A DNA stretch of 64,000 bases from Vanilla planifolia (GCA_023846275.1 CM043875.1:2353569-2417568), one strand, 5' to 3'. Numbered from the stretch's first letter, positions 37,078 to 50,100 are shown. Numbers and translations: made by a program. The notes: generated by a model from the sequence alone, not told the origin.

Positions 37078-37459
37078 TATCATGTTATACCCAGTAAAAA
37101 TTTTTATGTTAATCTTTAATAAATTAATTTTTGGCTTGGATGATTTCAGATCGACAGTAGGATGAGCCAGGAGCTCAATTAGAGGCTATTGGAATTTCTG
37201 AAATTTCTAGGGATTTTTCGGAACACCGAGGTAATTTTTAAGTAATTTTCCCTGTTTATTTGGATTTATTGGATTTTTGGAAATTCGAAAATCAATTATG
37301 ATCGGTTATTTTAAAACCGGAAATTGGTTTTTACCGCGTGTGAACCGGACCGGAACGGTTCAGCGGAGGCGGAGGCGGTTCGCCGAGTGAGTTTGCGCGT
37401 GCGTTCTGATAAGCGGATCGGACGGTCGTGATCGACGGTTGGGATTGAACCGGCTGATC

Positions 37460-37558
37460 GGGTGCTTACCGTGTCGATAGCGTGTCGACAGCGCGTATCG
37501 GGTGCTTACCGTGTCGAAAGCGTGTCAACGGTGCGTAACGGGTTTTCACCGTGTCGGC
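37460..37558. repeat. Tandem repeat, 40-bp period, about 2.5 copies, in LTR U3
   Basis: Copies begin at 37460, 37500 and 37540 with GGGTGCTTACCGTGTCGA, the last partial as GGGTTTTCACCGTGTCGG. It ends just before the TATA box, which is where U3 enhancer repeats of retroelements usually sit. Confidence 0.85.
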
Positions 37559-37564
37559 CAGGAA

Positions 37565-37571
37565 TATAAAA
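37565..37571 (+). promoter_or_regulatory. TATA box of the LTR promoter
   Basis: TATAAAA lies just downstream of the 40-bp repeats, followed about 30 bp later by a leader-like stretch (GATTAGGGTTTCGTTCG). It is the likely U3/R boundary region of the LTR. Confidence 0.55.
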
Positions 37572-38351
37572 CCCTCGTGAACGATTAGGGTTTCGTTCGA
37601 CCGACCGATAGAGAGGAAGTTTTCCGGCGTACGGCGCGTGATTTCGGCGGCCTGGCAAGGGGCTTTTTGTGCCTGGAGATTCACGGGACCGAGGAGAGTC
37701 GATTGATACCGGGTTCGTTCGGTGAGGAGCTGCGGCAAGCTGCGGACAAGGTTCACCGTCGCCGGCGTCTTTGAGGTAGGAAATTCAGTTTAAATTAGTT
37801 ATTGGTAGAAAATTAAAAGCATGGAATATTTTGCTTAATGAAAACAAGCATGTGGATGAAAAATCGGATTTAATTGAATGCTAATTGGTGTCTTTTGCAA
37901 ATTTCGGATTTTCTGGAAAATTCCCCATTTCACCGAAAAATTTGTTAATGCTTAGGAGCATGTTAGGGATTTGTATTATCAGCGTTGCCATTGAATTAGC
38001 TAATTTATTTGTTGGATTAATCTCAAATTTCACAATACGGCAACGGCGGATGGGCGAATTCCTTCGGCGGAGATTTTGATTTAAACCTTAGGAAATTAGC
38101 GGCATTATTGGAATGTTAGGATAGTACGAACATGTTCTCCTTGTTCGCAGTTGCCGGAAACCGACGGAAGGATCGTATTGGTCGGCGATTGTGGCGGCTA
38201 GGGTTTCGCGGACGACGGGCGAAGGAAGGAGACGAATTAAGGGTTAATTAGGGATTTGTTGATTTATTAAGAGAATAATTTATTAATTATCAATATTATA
38301 TATTAAGCGTCGGCCGAATTTCGGATTAATAACTTCGACCGGCGGGGGGGT

Positions 38352-38480
38352 TGGTTCAGCGCGAAGGCCCGAACTGGTGGCGAGATCCGGTTCAGGGGAT
38401 TCGGCGCGGTTCAGTGAGAAGCGGTTCTCGGCTCAGCGCGAAGGCCGAACCGGCGGCGAGAACCGGGTTCACGGAAGTGC
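38352..38480. repeat. Degenerate GC-rich tandem duplication within the LTR
   Basis: TTCAGCGCGAAGGCCCGAAC near 38354 and CTCAGCGCGAAGGCCGAACC near 38432 open two related units with GGCGAGA..CCGG inside. The period is about 78 bp. Confidence 0.6.
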
Positions 38481-39115
38481 GGCGCGGTATAATGGATAAA
38501 CGGAATTTTAAATTCGGTAATTATTCCGAATTTCGGAAAATGGATAAAATTGCAAAATTTGATATTTCGAATTTAGGAAAAATTCGATAATTGAGTTTTA
38601 GGGATTATTTATATTTTGGAAAATTCAAGAAAAATCAGAAAATTTGGAAATGAGAAATTTCGAAAATTCTTGAGATCCGTGGGTAAAGAAAAAAATTGCC
38701 TGAAGTGGGGAAAAATGTTATCAGTGATGACAGTACAGCTGGAAACAGTCAGACAGAGGTATGGTACATGGATGCTACCAGAACAGTCAGTAATTGACAG
38801 TTGTGTTGCTTGATGGCAACGGCATGGATTGAGTCAGTTTACTCAGTGTTGGCATATTTTATGGATTGGCATACTGGACCGGACTACTATAGACCCTATA
38901 TGATGTTTTAGGGTAGTTGTGGTAGGTAACTGTGCGGTTCAGACTTAGCTTCCACAGTATACATGTGGACTGGTATGCGCCTTGTCGTACCTGGACACAT
39001 GTTGCCGAATCTTGGAGTTAGAGATTGACAAGGACTGTAGGGGCGTGAGCTTCTATGGAAGTTGTTGGTAGAGGACTCCTTGGGACGGTGGCTGAGTCGA
39101 TCTCTCCTGGTCCAT

Positions 39116-39221
39116 GTGTGTAGGCCTGCGCGCCTGAGGGTGGCAGGGGTGTCTCGCAGTGGCTAGCCAAGTGTGTAGGCCTGCGCGCCTTAGGGTGGCA
39201 GGGGTGTCTCACGTTGGCTAG
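39116..39221. repeat. Tandem duplication, about 55-bp period, within the LTR
   Basis: TGTGTAGGCCTGCGCGCCT opens both units (39116 and 39172). Each continues AGGGTGGCAGGGGTGTCTC and ends GGCTAG, with few differences. Confidence 0.9.
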
Positions 39222-40249
39222 AGATTTTGTGACTGGATCTGTCTATAGTCTCCAGGAGATTGATTGACGAGAGACGCTGCGGTGTCGGGTGCTTAGGCGC
39301 CATGCGTGTTTCGAGATGGGCGTTCCCACTGGCACGCTACCTGGAAGCCCAGAGGAGAGCTACTCTGGTGTGACTGGGGGTGACTGTGGTTGGTCGGAGT
39401 CTGGGACTGAGAGTGCCTATCCACCATACATTGTTATGCTGTATTCCTATATTTTTTTGCTATTATCCTTCTCTGGCATGTGAGTTTTACTAGCTGTCTT
39501 TCCTACTGGGCGTAGCTCATTCCTGTATTTTATATTTTCAGTGGCTCGGCAGACTTGACGCTACCAGATTAGGTGGGATCGTGGTCAGCAGGATTGTGGA
39601 GGATATCTGATTTGTGATTGTCTGAGATATTCTGGTTAGTTGATTGTTGCTGTTGGATGTATTTAATGAGATTGTTATTCTCATATGTCATGTAATATGT
39701 GAGGGTAATTCTGACTTATGTTGCTGGTTGGATAATATTGCACTTGTTGGACTTGGATCTTATTCTTGTGATGTAGTTTCATTCACTGTTTTATTTTATT
39801 GTCTTGGAGTATGGTGTGTGGAGTGCCATATTTTATCTGAGGATGTTATATATCTTTTTGTTTGATGGTGAGGTCATTACATGACTATGGAACTTAACCG
39901 TGGGGGTTCAGACTTCTATTAGATCGGTTCTCCTACCCGTATGGGTTAGGAGTATTGGGTCTAGTAGGAGTAACATTGCGCGAGTCCATCGGTTAATTCA
40001 GGAGTCATGAACCTGATTTGACGGTGTACCCGGGAGATGGGATCCACATTGTTAAGGAAAGTAGGTGTGTAATGATGTGTTATATCCTATGTTTTCGTAG
40101 GCTACTCAGGTTGGTATGGGACGATCTGAGCTGTCTATATATAAAAAAAAAATTGTATGCCAAAAATCAGCCTAGGAAAAATGGGGTGTAACATATCATT
40201 AAGTAAAAGTGATGTAGGACTATACTAAATTTGCTTAGTTAGAAAATTC

Positions 40250-41010
40250 GTGACTGATGCACAACAAAGAGCAGGGTCGTCTCCCTAAGGGACACACACC
40301 TAGATACGAAGAGGGTTGAATGCAAAGGGGCACCAACCAATGAACCCTAACTAAACTAGGATCGATAGCGGCTAAGAAGTCGCTAAATCGATTACGGCTA
40401 CACACTTTCAAACACGCAGAAATGGGGAGTACTTAGATTGGTTAAGTACCAGTTGAAACTTAAATATAATTTATAGTAGAAGTTGCACTTCGCAGAATGA
40501 AAATATATTGATGACAAATTAATAATCTAGGAATTGAAATTACTTGTAAAAGGAAGACGAGGAAAACGAGAACTTCAGCTTGAAGATGGTTGAGCGGTGA
40601 AGGAAGATGATAGACTGGAGTGGCGTCTCACCACTTGGACTTCGCGTCCCTCCTCCCAGTATCAGAGCTTTGACGAGTCGGCACGCCAAAGACACTCAGA
40701 GCACTCACGAACTCAGAATGGAAGCAAAGAACACTCAAAAGTTTTCATTAACTGTGTCTTACAATAGAAAAGGACTTCCCTTTATATAGGAATCCATAAG
40801 GGTATAAAAGACATTTGACTCATAATATGGGAATACTAAAGGACACATGGGTAAATTAAAAGGCACCTAAAATAGACTCCTCTTAAAATTCTGAGAAAAT
40901 TAATGAAAATTTCGGCTGGTTGGAGGCGCGGCGACGTTTCGGCGTCGGCGGCGGCGGTGCGGTCGGCGCGGGCTGACGTTATTCGGCGCGGGCTGACGTT
41001 ATTTTGGCCT
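40250..41010 (-). mobile_element. Repeat with promoter-like features on the minus strand, probably LTR-derived
   Basis: A more GC-balanced block. On the minus strand it has TATATAAA (40788-40781) followed by a long leader-like stretch without a good frame. Near its left end is GGTCGTCTCCCTAAGGGA (plus strand, from about 40273), a type of sequence common in plant LTRs. It contains two exact 20-bp tandem units (40964-41003). Ends and duplication were not found, so the class is open. Confidence 0.35.
40964..41003. repeat. Two exact 20-bp tandem units
   Basis: CGGCGCGGGCTGACGTTATT occurs twice head to tail, within a GC-rich patch beginning near 40920. Confidence 0.92.
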
Positions 41011-43350
41011 TGTTTTTTTTGTACAAGACCTGGTCCTTGGTCGTCGAAAGTCCTTCTCGAACATGATGTCCTCATCAAAAAGTCTTCAATCTTCTTTCTA
41101 ATCATCAAATATATAAGCATTTCTTCTTGTCTTAATTTATTATCAAATTTGACAACTATAAATAATACTTTCAAATATTCATTAGTAATTATAAATTTGA
41201 TTTTGTAATTATCAATCTCAATGACTCAACAAATATGAGTATTAATGTAATGACATAAACAATGAAATTTCACATACACAAGTTGGAACAATTACATAAA
41301 CTTATCAAGGATTTCAAATTACATAAAGCTAAAAGGTATATTTAAGGAGTTTCTTAATATCTCCAAGATCCTCCTAACCATAATATTCAAAATTTCGACC
41401 AAGAGTTAAAGAAATGTCAAACTTAAAAATGACCAAACAAGAAATAGGCTTACTATTAATAATTAATGATATGATCATTTAAACTGATTAGTAGATTATT
41501 AGAGACCATTGGAGTGATCCTATGATTGCCAAGTATGATTTATTTACGAGCACACATAGTAAGTGGTGACTAGCAATGCTCCAACGTAAACATGTTCAAA
41601 GCAAAATATCAAACTATAGTGCCAGTATAAAGTCTTAGAACAAAGGTTGAAAGTGAATTGAGTTAAAATTAGAATTGAATTGTCATGAAATTGAATTGAA
41701 GTCTAACTAATTGAAATTAAAACAAAGAGTTTGAACTATATATTGATTTGGGAGACCATATTCATCAAGCAAATTTGACAACACAAGCAATTATTCCAAA
41801 CACGCATTGGGTCGTTTTGAAGCACTCATTAGACTTGGTGTCCCCACTTGTCCCCCCTTATAAGAAAGCATGCATAAACGTTTTAATAAATTTATCATCT
41901 TAAAGATAAGTACAAAATCCCAATCATAGTTATATTTTAATATCATAATAGACATCTAATGATATTGTAGTTCTCATTTATGTTATTTAATCATATTCTA
42001 TTGGCCATTGCATAGTTATTAATGACAACAACGTTTCATTTGATTTCATAAATACTAATTAGATTTTAAAACAAGTTAAATGGGTTTCAATAACATGAAC
42101 ATATGAGGGCTAATACATTAATGTCCTTACCATTTATTTTTATTTATAATACAATTTAACTAAAGTGATATTTGTTAGTATTGTTACATTATAAAATATT
42201 ATGAAATAAATAAAAATAATAATTATAATTCAATTATTTGATTTCATAAATACCAATTAGATTTTAAAAGAAGTCAAAATGGTTTTCAATAATGTGAACT
42301 AAATACATTAGTGTCCTTATTCATTTATTTGTATTTATAATTCATTTTAACTAAAGTGATATTTGTTAGTGTTATTATATTATAAAATAGTATATAGTAA
42401 AATAAAAAAATACTTATAATTCAATTATAAAAAAATACTTAGACAACGTTATGATCTTGAAAGTATGGTTTTTGGCTTCGTTCAAAGTCGTCAATCTCAA
42501 TTGGTTTCAATCGAAATCGGTCCCAAAACATGTTGGAAATGAGCTTAGATTGGTTTCATTTGTTTTCATCGAAATTATTATTATATTTGTTATTTTTTAA
42601 AATTTTAAAAACTTTGTTAACATTTTTAAAATTTATAAAATAATAATTAATTTTAAATAATCCAAAACTATATTAGTTGTTATTAAAACTTAACAAAAAA
42701 GCGGCAAAAGTTTATCTTAGCATTGTTCTTGTTGAGTGTTTTTTTACAACAGTTATTCATTTTTAATTTATTAATTTTAAAAAATAAAAAATATCTCTTG
42801 CATCTATTTATTTAGATATTATTTTTTAATCACAACTTATGAAAAGTCACTAATTTATACTAAATGTTTCAAATTCATAAATCTCATTATTTTTTTTCTT
42901 ATGATAATTGATTAAATGTATCAATTAGTTTTAAAGAATCATTAAAATAATAATATTAAAAATCATATTGTAGAAAACCTTATTAAAACTTTTTGTAGTT
43001 TAAAAGTTTATGATATAATATATTAATTCTTAGTTTCTCTTTTTAAAATATTATTTTGATTAATTTTTTATCTGTCATGAATCCTTAAACATATGATAAT
43101 TATTATGATTTAAAAAATTAATTATATATTAATTAGGAATTTTTAGGGGCTGCATTATTGTTTGAAATGGAGCACATGGTTTTGGCCATATTTGGATAAT
43201 TAGTTTCCCGCAAAATGTAATTTTTAATATCAACTGAATCGCCAAACTGATGGTTACCCACAAAGAAAATGCCTTGATAACTAAAAAAAGATCACCTTTG
43301 TCGACCTCCAGTTCGCTATCCATGGCCCTCAAACAGTGGCATAGGCATTA
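41010..43350. other. AT-rich spacer upstream of the LSI2-like gene
   Basis: No gene is seen. It holds the 198-bp duplication listed separately. The last 250 bp must contain the LSI2-like promoter, but no clear TATA box stands out against the AT-rich background. Confidence 0.4.
42041..42429. repeat. Tandem duplication, 198-bp period, two copies
   Basis: Copies start at 42041 and 42239 with TGATTTCATAAATAC and share GATTTTAAAA.AAGT, AATACATTA.TGTCCTTA and TAACTAAAGTGATATTTGTT. They differ by substitutions and short indels. It lies about 1.1 kb upstream of the LSI2-like gene. Confidence 0.85.
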
Positions 43351-43552
43351 TTTGAAAAAATGAATTACCGACGTCTTCATCTCCTACTCCACACATGCTT
43401 TCCAAATCTCAAATCTTGGATGCGCGATTCCTCTCTTTGGTTCATAAGCCCTCTCTGGATGTGTAAAGTACAGACCTTTGAGGACATTAAAGGAGAAGAA
43501 CCGTCGAAGGAGGTGGGTTTTCTTCTTCCTTGGTTTTGGAAAACTGATTCAG

Positions 43553-45217
43553 ATGAGGCCGATCTTCGGTTGCATAGCCTTTGCCATCTTTTGGGTATTG
43601 GCCGTCTTCCCGGCAGTTCCCTTTCTCCCCATCGGAAGAACGGCGGGGTCCCTTTTGGGCGCCATGCTTATGGTGTTCTTCCAAGTCCTGACCCCCGAAG
43701 AAGCCTTCGCGGCCATCGACCTCCCTATCCTCGGCCTTCTTTTCGGAACAATGGTGGTGAGCGCCTTTCTCGAAAGGGCCGGCGTGTTCAAATACCTCGG
43801 CAAGTTGTTGTCTTGGAAGAGCAAAGGCGGAAAGGATTTGCTGTGCCGAATCTGCGTCGTCTCCGCCGCCGCCAGTGCCCTGTTCACCAACGACACCTGC
43901 TGCGTGGTGCTCACCGAGTTCATCCTAAAGGTCGCTCGGCAGAACAATCTTCCTCCGCAGCCATTTCTACTGGCCCTCGCCTCCAGCGCCAACATTGGGT
44001 CGGCCACAACCCCCATCGGCAACCCGCAGAACCTTGTCATCGCCTTGCAGAGCAGAATCCCTTTCAAGGCGTTCCTGTTCGGTCTTCTCCCTGCGATGGC
44101 GGTGGGCGTATGCGTCAACATCGCCATCCTCCTCTTCTACTTCTCGAAATCCCTGTCCCCCGTGAACCACCAAGAGGAGATACCCTCTCCGGCTGGGGAC
44201 GTCATCTTCCATCGATTTTCTCAGGCGAATATGTCCAACCACCACCTGAGTTCCAGGTATTCGAATGACACCGTGGATGCCGTCCTTCAGGGCTCATTTT
44301 TTCCCACGGAGGAAGGGCATTTAGAGAACCCAAGATCAAACATAGCTCATGGAGCCACATTAACAGATTGTTTGATCTCTCAAGAGAAGGATGGTTCAGT
44401 TGAAGGTGGGAATACCCTTCTTTGGAACACTTGTGTCTATTTCGTGACAATAGGAATGCTTGTTTCCCTTCTCATGGGTGTCAACATGTCATGGAGTGCC
44501 ATCTCTGCAGCTCTGATTCTCATCGTACTCGATTTCAAGGATGCACAGCCTTGTCTTGACAAGGTATCATACTCCTTATTGGTATTCTTCTGTGGCATGT
44601 TCATAACCGTTGATGGATTCAACAAGACTGGTTTCCCAAGTTTGTTCTGGGAATTGATGGAACCGTATGCACGGATTGATACCATAAGCGGTGTTGTGGT
44701 TCTTTCTCTTGTCATTCTTCTCCTCTCAAACATTGCCTCCAACGTGCCTACAGGTAAATCTCTTTTTCCTGTAAAATTGTACTCAAGAAGTTTAGAAGGT
44801 GAGATTATAGAATAACTCGAGTTCTAGATAGAGAGAGAGAGAACTTCAATCTTCAAAAGTCGATGAAGACGGAACTAAAGAGCTTCTTTCACATGTAAAT
44901 TGTTTTGTAATCTCATCTTCTAAAATTCTCAAACTATGTCTGTGTTGATGTCAGTCCTACTTCTTGGAGCTCGGGTGGCGGCCTCAGCTGCAGCTGCTTC
45001 TCCGGCGGAGGAGAAAAGAGCATGGCTTGTATTAGCCTGGGTGAGTACTGTGGCTGGAAACCTGTCGCTGGTGGGATCTGCAGCAAATTTGATCGTGTGT
45101 GAACAAGCAAGGAGAGCACAGTTTGGTTATAATCTATCTTTCTTGGGTCATCTTCGTTTCGGCCTCCCATCTACTTTAGTGATAACTGCAATTGGGCTGT
45201 TGCTCATCAGGGGTTGA
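43553..45217 (+). CDS. LSI2-like efflux transporter (ArsB/NhaD-type ion transporter), 2 exons
   Basis: Membrane protein of the family of rice Lsi2, which exports silicic acid (and arsenite) from root cells by proton-coupled transport; the substrate here is inferred. Exons 43553-44753 and 44955-45217 with a 201-bp GT-AG intron give 487 aa, close to the family's roughly 470-500. The first ATG in frame is 43553 ([14 protein letters not shown]). Motifs include [16 protein letters not shown] (22-37), the FTNDTCC loop (111-117), [14 protein letters not shown] (147-160) and [15 protein letters not shown] across the splice (392-405). About 10-11 hydrophobic segments are visible, with a hydrophilic central loop at about 200-288 rich in Ser, His and Glu. 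The two ion-transporter halves before and after that loop are both complete. The single intron before VLLLGAR resembles that of rice Lsi2. The 5' 700 bp are much more GC-rich than the 3' part. Confidence 0.92.
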
Positions 45218-45419
45218 ACTGTTTTCCTTCTTGGGTTTTTAGCAAGGTGCGCCCAAGGTTGTATTTTGGAATGAAGAGAAGTTACATCAAGTTGTGTAGC
45301 TTACATCTGTGGTCAGGGATTGGTTCAATGCATTCTTGTAACCGAGTTCATTTTATTTTGTGTTCTTTATTCAAATGGAATAACTTTGGTGTATGATAAT
45401 GACCTTGCATTGAGCTCAT

Positions 45420-47040
45420 TTTCTCACAAGAGATTAAAATTTGATTACATATCTCTTAATCAGATTGAGAACACATTGCCTTTCACATCAATCTTTATCA
45501 TAATGATTGAATCTTCTAATAAGGATTTAACCATCAAAGGGAAGGGACCTGGCCATCCGTTGCGTTGACCATTAACGATGCAGACTCGGTCGCATTATTC
45601 ATGTACGTATAACATCATAATGCGCACGTTGAATTAGGACATTCAATTTTGAGTTTGAATAGTTTGATCCTTTATAAGATTTAGGATCATCCTATCTGTG
45701 TCACAAATTTGTGTGTGATTTTTATATAAATTTTTATTTAAATGATTAATAATAATACTAATAATATAATATTGATAACTTGTTTAAAAAATATAATACT
45801 TAGACTAAGTATATTTGAAAATAATAATATGATCTCAAGTGTTTGTGAAATACGATAATAATTATATGAGAAAGACAGTTTTTAAAGTATTATAGACATA
45901 AGATATCGTATCATTATCTTTATATTTACGTGTCTAATACTGTACAAAATATAACGATATCTCATATCTTAGAATGATCTTTAATATATACTTATCAAAC
46001 CTTATATGTAATGTAAAAATGTATAATATTATATTAAATTATGAAAGAATATTATATAAATCTTATATCTTTATATATATATTATATAATATCTTAAAGA
46101 TGTATCAAATATTATATCATATCACATTATAGTATTCTTATAATTGATGCATATCATAAGACACATATAGCATGAAATATCATGTAATACATTATTCTTT
46201 TTTTTTTTAGTTTTCTTTTATTTTTATTATTTAACATTTATAATATTACAATATATTAAAATATAGATGTCATAAATATAAAATATCAAATCATATACCT
46301 ACATTTTTATCATAACAATAATATTAACATATCTTACATAAATAACATAAAAACGTCAATCTTATATCACAATTATTTATTTACTTATAATTTCTATTTG
46401 ATTTATTCATTTCTTGTCCAATATTTTTTTTTTCCTATGCAATATAAATCATACATATGTTCATTAATTTCATGAACACTTTCCATTTGTTTTTTTTTTA
46501 TTATTTCATAATTTATTTTATTTCTTAATTTATAATTTAAATCAAATAATTTAATCTCTGATCTAATTGTCTGATCACACCTATTAGATTATTAACATAT
46601 TAGACAAATCATCTATTTTATTTTTAAATATTATTTATTTTTTTATTTTGTATTGTATCAAATTATTAATTAAATTTTTATAATAATTATCTACACAAAT
46701 AAACTCATAATTAAGTCACTCTTATTTTAATTCTTATATTACTCTTAATTAAAGAGTTTTTAGGAGGATCATTATAATCTCATTATAATAACTATATAAT
46801 TATTTGTTTTGATTATTAAATTATTATTTATAAAATCATAATAGGCCAAAATATTTTCCTCCTCAAAAAAGTTATTGTTGTCTATTGTAAACTATCTTTG
46901 TAACAAAATATGATATCTATTTATATATTATTAAACTCATAATTTGTAAATAATAATTCATTAGGCATTATTATAGTAATTTTCAATTGTATTTTCTTAG
47001 CTAAGTTGCATTCCTACCGGCAAATGGAGTATTGAAGTAG
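45420..47040. other. AT-rich spacer between the LSI2-like gene and NDUFA9
   Basis: No gene is seen. The part 45780-46330 is almost pure A/T with many TATATAAT and ATATCATA words. The last 100 bp before 47105 is a GC-richer, CT-containing leader of the NDUFA9 gene. Confidence 0.45.
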
Positions 47041-47104
47041 GTCGTAAAGCCCCAACTCTCCTTTGGCTCTCTTCCCAGTTCAACCTTTCTCCGTCATCGG
47101 AAAT

Positions 47105-50100
47105 ATGGAGGCTTGCCTGAGGCGATCTGGAAGACGACTGCTCGACGTTTCTCCCGTGCTTTCCAGTTCCTTCGGATCCATCTACAGATCCTCGTCCTCA
47201 GGTTTTGATTCTTTAATCCTACTTGTCGCAACGAATTTACTTTTACGTTGCTCTTTTAACCATGGGCAGGGTTTGGGAACGATAGTCCTCGTAATGTGTC
47301 TACCGTGGCCGTCAAGGGCCTCGGTAATCTCGTCCGCAAGGGTACCGGAGGAAGATCTTCCGTCAGGTTTCGTTTTCTTTTGATACCACTCCTTTTAATG
47401 TCCCAGAATATTGCTCGTGCAAACGGAGAACGATAGTTTTCATTTTTTGTTATGTGAGACATTGTTTGTACTAGCAAATGAAGTACGGTGGTTCTTTATG
47501 CTGGCCATTGAGAGGTCTTTGTTTAATGATTGGCTTGTTTTTCTCATCTAGTGATTGCTCGTTTCCTGTGGCAGCGGCATTGTTGCAACTGTGTTTGGAG
47601 CTACTGGATTTCTTGGTCGTTATGTTGTTCAGCAGCTTGGTAAGTTGTAGTTCCTTGTGCCTGAGGTTTGCTTTATGTATATGAAATTGTTTTTATGTTA
47701 TTGAGCTAGGTTTATTGCTCCTAGATTGTTAAATGTTATAGAAGGTATGATTATGGACCGTTTAGGTGTAGAATGAAAGGGTACAATATATTTATCTAGT
47801 AAAGCTGACTAATCAAGCGGTTTGAATTTGTTTGGTGTTCACAGCATTTTCTGGTAGGCTGTAGTTACGGTTGATATCAAACCTTGGCAAGCATTGTCAT
47901 TATATTTTATTGATGTTACTTTATAATTGTTATTGATGCAGCTAAAATGGGATCTCAAGTTTTGGTTCCTTTCAGAGGTTCCGAGGATTCGCCTAGACAC
48001 CTCAAATTGATGGGTGATTTGGGTCAAGTATTGCTCCGGCTATTGCTTTCTTTTGACACATTGATTTTTTGTTGTTGGTTAAGAGCTATTTTGGACTATC
48101 TGTTTATCAGATAGTACCAATGAAATATAATCCAAGAGACGAGAAGTCTATCAAAGCTGTGATGGCCAAGGCAAATGTTGTCGTGAATCTCATTGGTTTG
48201 TCCATTGTGGCTCTCTTTCTTATTTAAGGTTTGACATGCATTTCATAGACGTTTTTGTTTAATATACTTTCGACTTTCTACTATTCAGGGCGGGATTACG
48301 AGACTCGAAATTTTAGCTTTGAAGAAGTTAACCATGCTATGGCTGAACACTTGGCACTAGTAAGTTACTCATGATTATGTACATAGTTTATATAACAATT
48401 ATAAACTTTAAAATAATGAAAGGAAACCTTATGAAGGTCTTGGTGAAGTTTTATCACATAAAGAGTTTGTTAAGAAATTTGGGTTTTTAGCATATATTAC
48501 ATCAAGTTGCCAATGTATTTGATGGGAAACACGTGGATGAACAAAATCTTTCTCCAATAAATCTATTTTTTCGTGCATAGATCACAAAGATTCATCAATT
48601 CCGATTTCCTTCTATGTGTATGTGGTAGCTTTTTTCCTCAGTTGTACTCTAAGCCATTTTCTTTGCTAGCAATTTTTCTTTCTAAAACTTCCTTTTAATA
48701 ATAGAGATAAGTGCAAATATTTGCTGCTATTGTTTTCTTTCTCATGAAACATCTATGAAGATCCTTATTTTATTTTTTAATTTTATATTTTTGGCTATTA
48801 ACTTTCATTAATTGGTAAAAATTAATTCATGTGTTTGTTTTGCCATGAGTTAGTAGTGAAATAATATTTGTGATGGTACTAAGTTTTGTTAAGAATTGAG
48901 TCGATGCTTGTATCTATGATCAAATAAAATTCGTGGCATGAATTTGAAGGTATAAAATTGTCACTTTGAGCTTGCACAGCTAAAAAGGTTTTGGTGCTTA
49001 TATGCACTTTAGTTCGATATAAACAAGAAATTTAATTTGTACTTTAAACTTTGATTTACATGTTGAAGCTTTCTTGTTTGGATTTTTAAGTGTATCTAAA
49101 TGCCAAACCTTTTCAACAGTGCAAGTGCAACATGATATGTCACTGTACAACTTATGAATCACAAATTGCACTTATTTAACTAATAGAGTATGGTTTTCAA
49201 GACAAGAGAGGTATAAGTTGGATAGAAGAGAAGCTAAGAAAATTTCAATGGTTTAATTTTTATGGAAGATGATGAGAGAGACTTGGATGTGGCTGACAAA
49301 AAATGAATGAGTTTTGGAAGTTATTGGCGTGCATGGAGGATGACTATCAATGACACATTGTCTTAGAAACTTTGGAGAGCTTATAAATTTTAAGGCTAAA
49401 GAAGATAGTGAAAAGTATTTCTTAATATTTCTATTTGATTTAAGGTGATGTGGAAAGGTTGTGATGTATCATGTCATTGCCATTTCTATTTGATTTAAGA
49501 AAAAGAAGTTTTATGTCTTATTAAGATGTAAGTTATTTGTTAACTTGAAAAGCAAGAAATTTTTGGATAAAGGTGCAGCATTTTTCTTTCATAACAATCA
49601 TTGCATTATTTTATAAATTATTGAAGTCATGTTTATAGGACATAATTGAGAACCCATCGATGGTGATATCCAATTTTGCTTTGATCAAAAAGTTATTCTG
49701 GGATCATTTAGAGGCATGCTAGAGAAGTTTAGAGATGAAAAATCGGATGTTAGGTTGGTCTTCATCTAGTAAAGTAGGATTTGATTAAGATTTGTGATGA
49801 GTCCTTTTAAGGGTTTTAGAGTTACAAGGTTTGTTCCTCATTTATTCAACTATTAAAGGACATCTGTGGTGTTTTTGTTTGTACTAAGTGGATTAGCTAG
49901 TGATTTTCTTTTTAATGATCAAATCAAGTGTCAAACATAAGTCCTTACCTTTGTTTCTAGCAAGGAATGCCTCATCAAATTTAGAATTACATGCTGAATT
50001 GTGTGCTTTTTTAATGATATCATACATGAAAATAAAAACATATGTAAAAAAGCTATATTTAGTAGTGTGTTATTGCCCTTATGCTAATTGCTATATTTTT

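Larger units (their letters stand above)
37083..40193. mobile_element. Solo LTR of 3,111 bp with 5-bp target-site duplication (gypsy/Tekay-like by size)
   Basis: The left end TGTTATACCC and right end GGGTGTAACA are imperfect inverted repeats starting TG and ending CA. TATCA flanks both ends (37078-37082 and 40194-40198). No gag or pol frame is present inside, so it reads as one LTR left after recombination between two. Inside are a TATA box with a leader (37565 onward) and three sets of short tandem repeats. It is more GC-rich than its flanks. LTRs of about 3 kb with such ends are known from Tekay-type chromoviruses; that assignment is inferred. The TATA box suggests the element read left to right. 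Confidence 0.88.

Noticed and set aside
43478-43552. Upstream extension of the LSI2-like protein by 25 aa
   Set aside because: The extension begins at TTG, not ATG, and family proteins start shortly before the first membrane segment, so the ATG at 43553 is preferred.
43360-44268. 302-aa plus-strand frame overlapping the LSI2-like exon 1
   Set aside because: It is an out-of-frame shadow in GC-rich coding DNA; the transporter frame has the family motifs and the correct splice.
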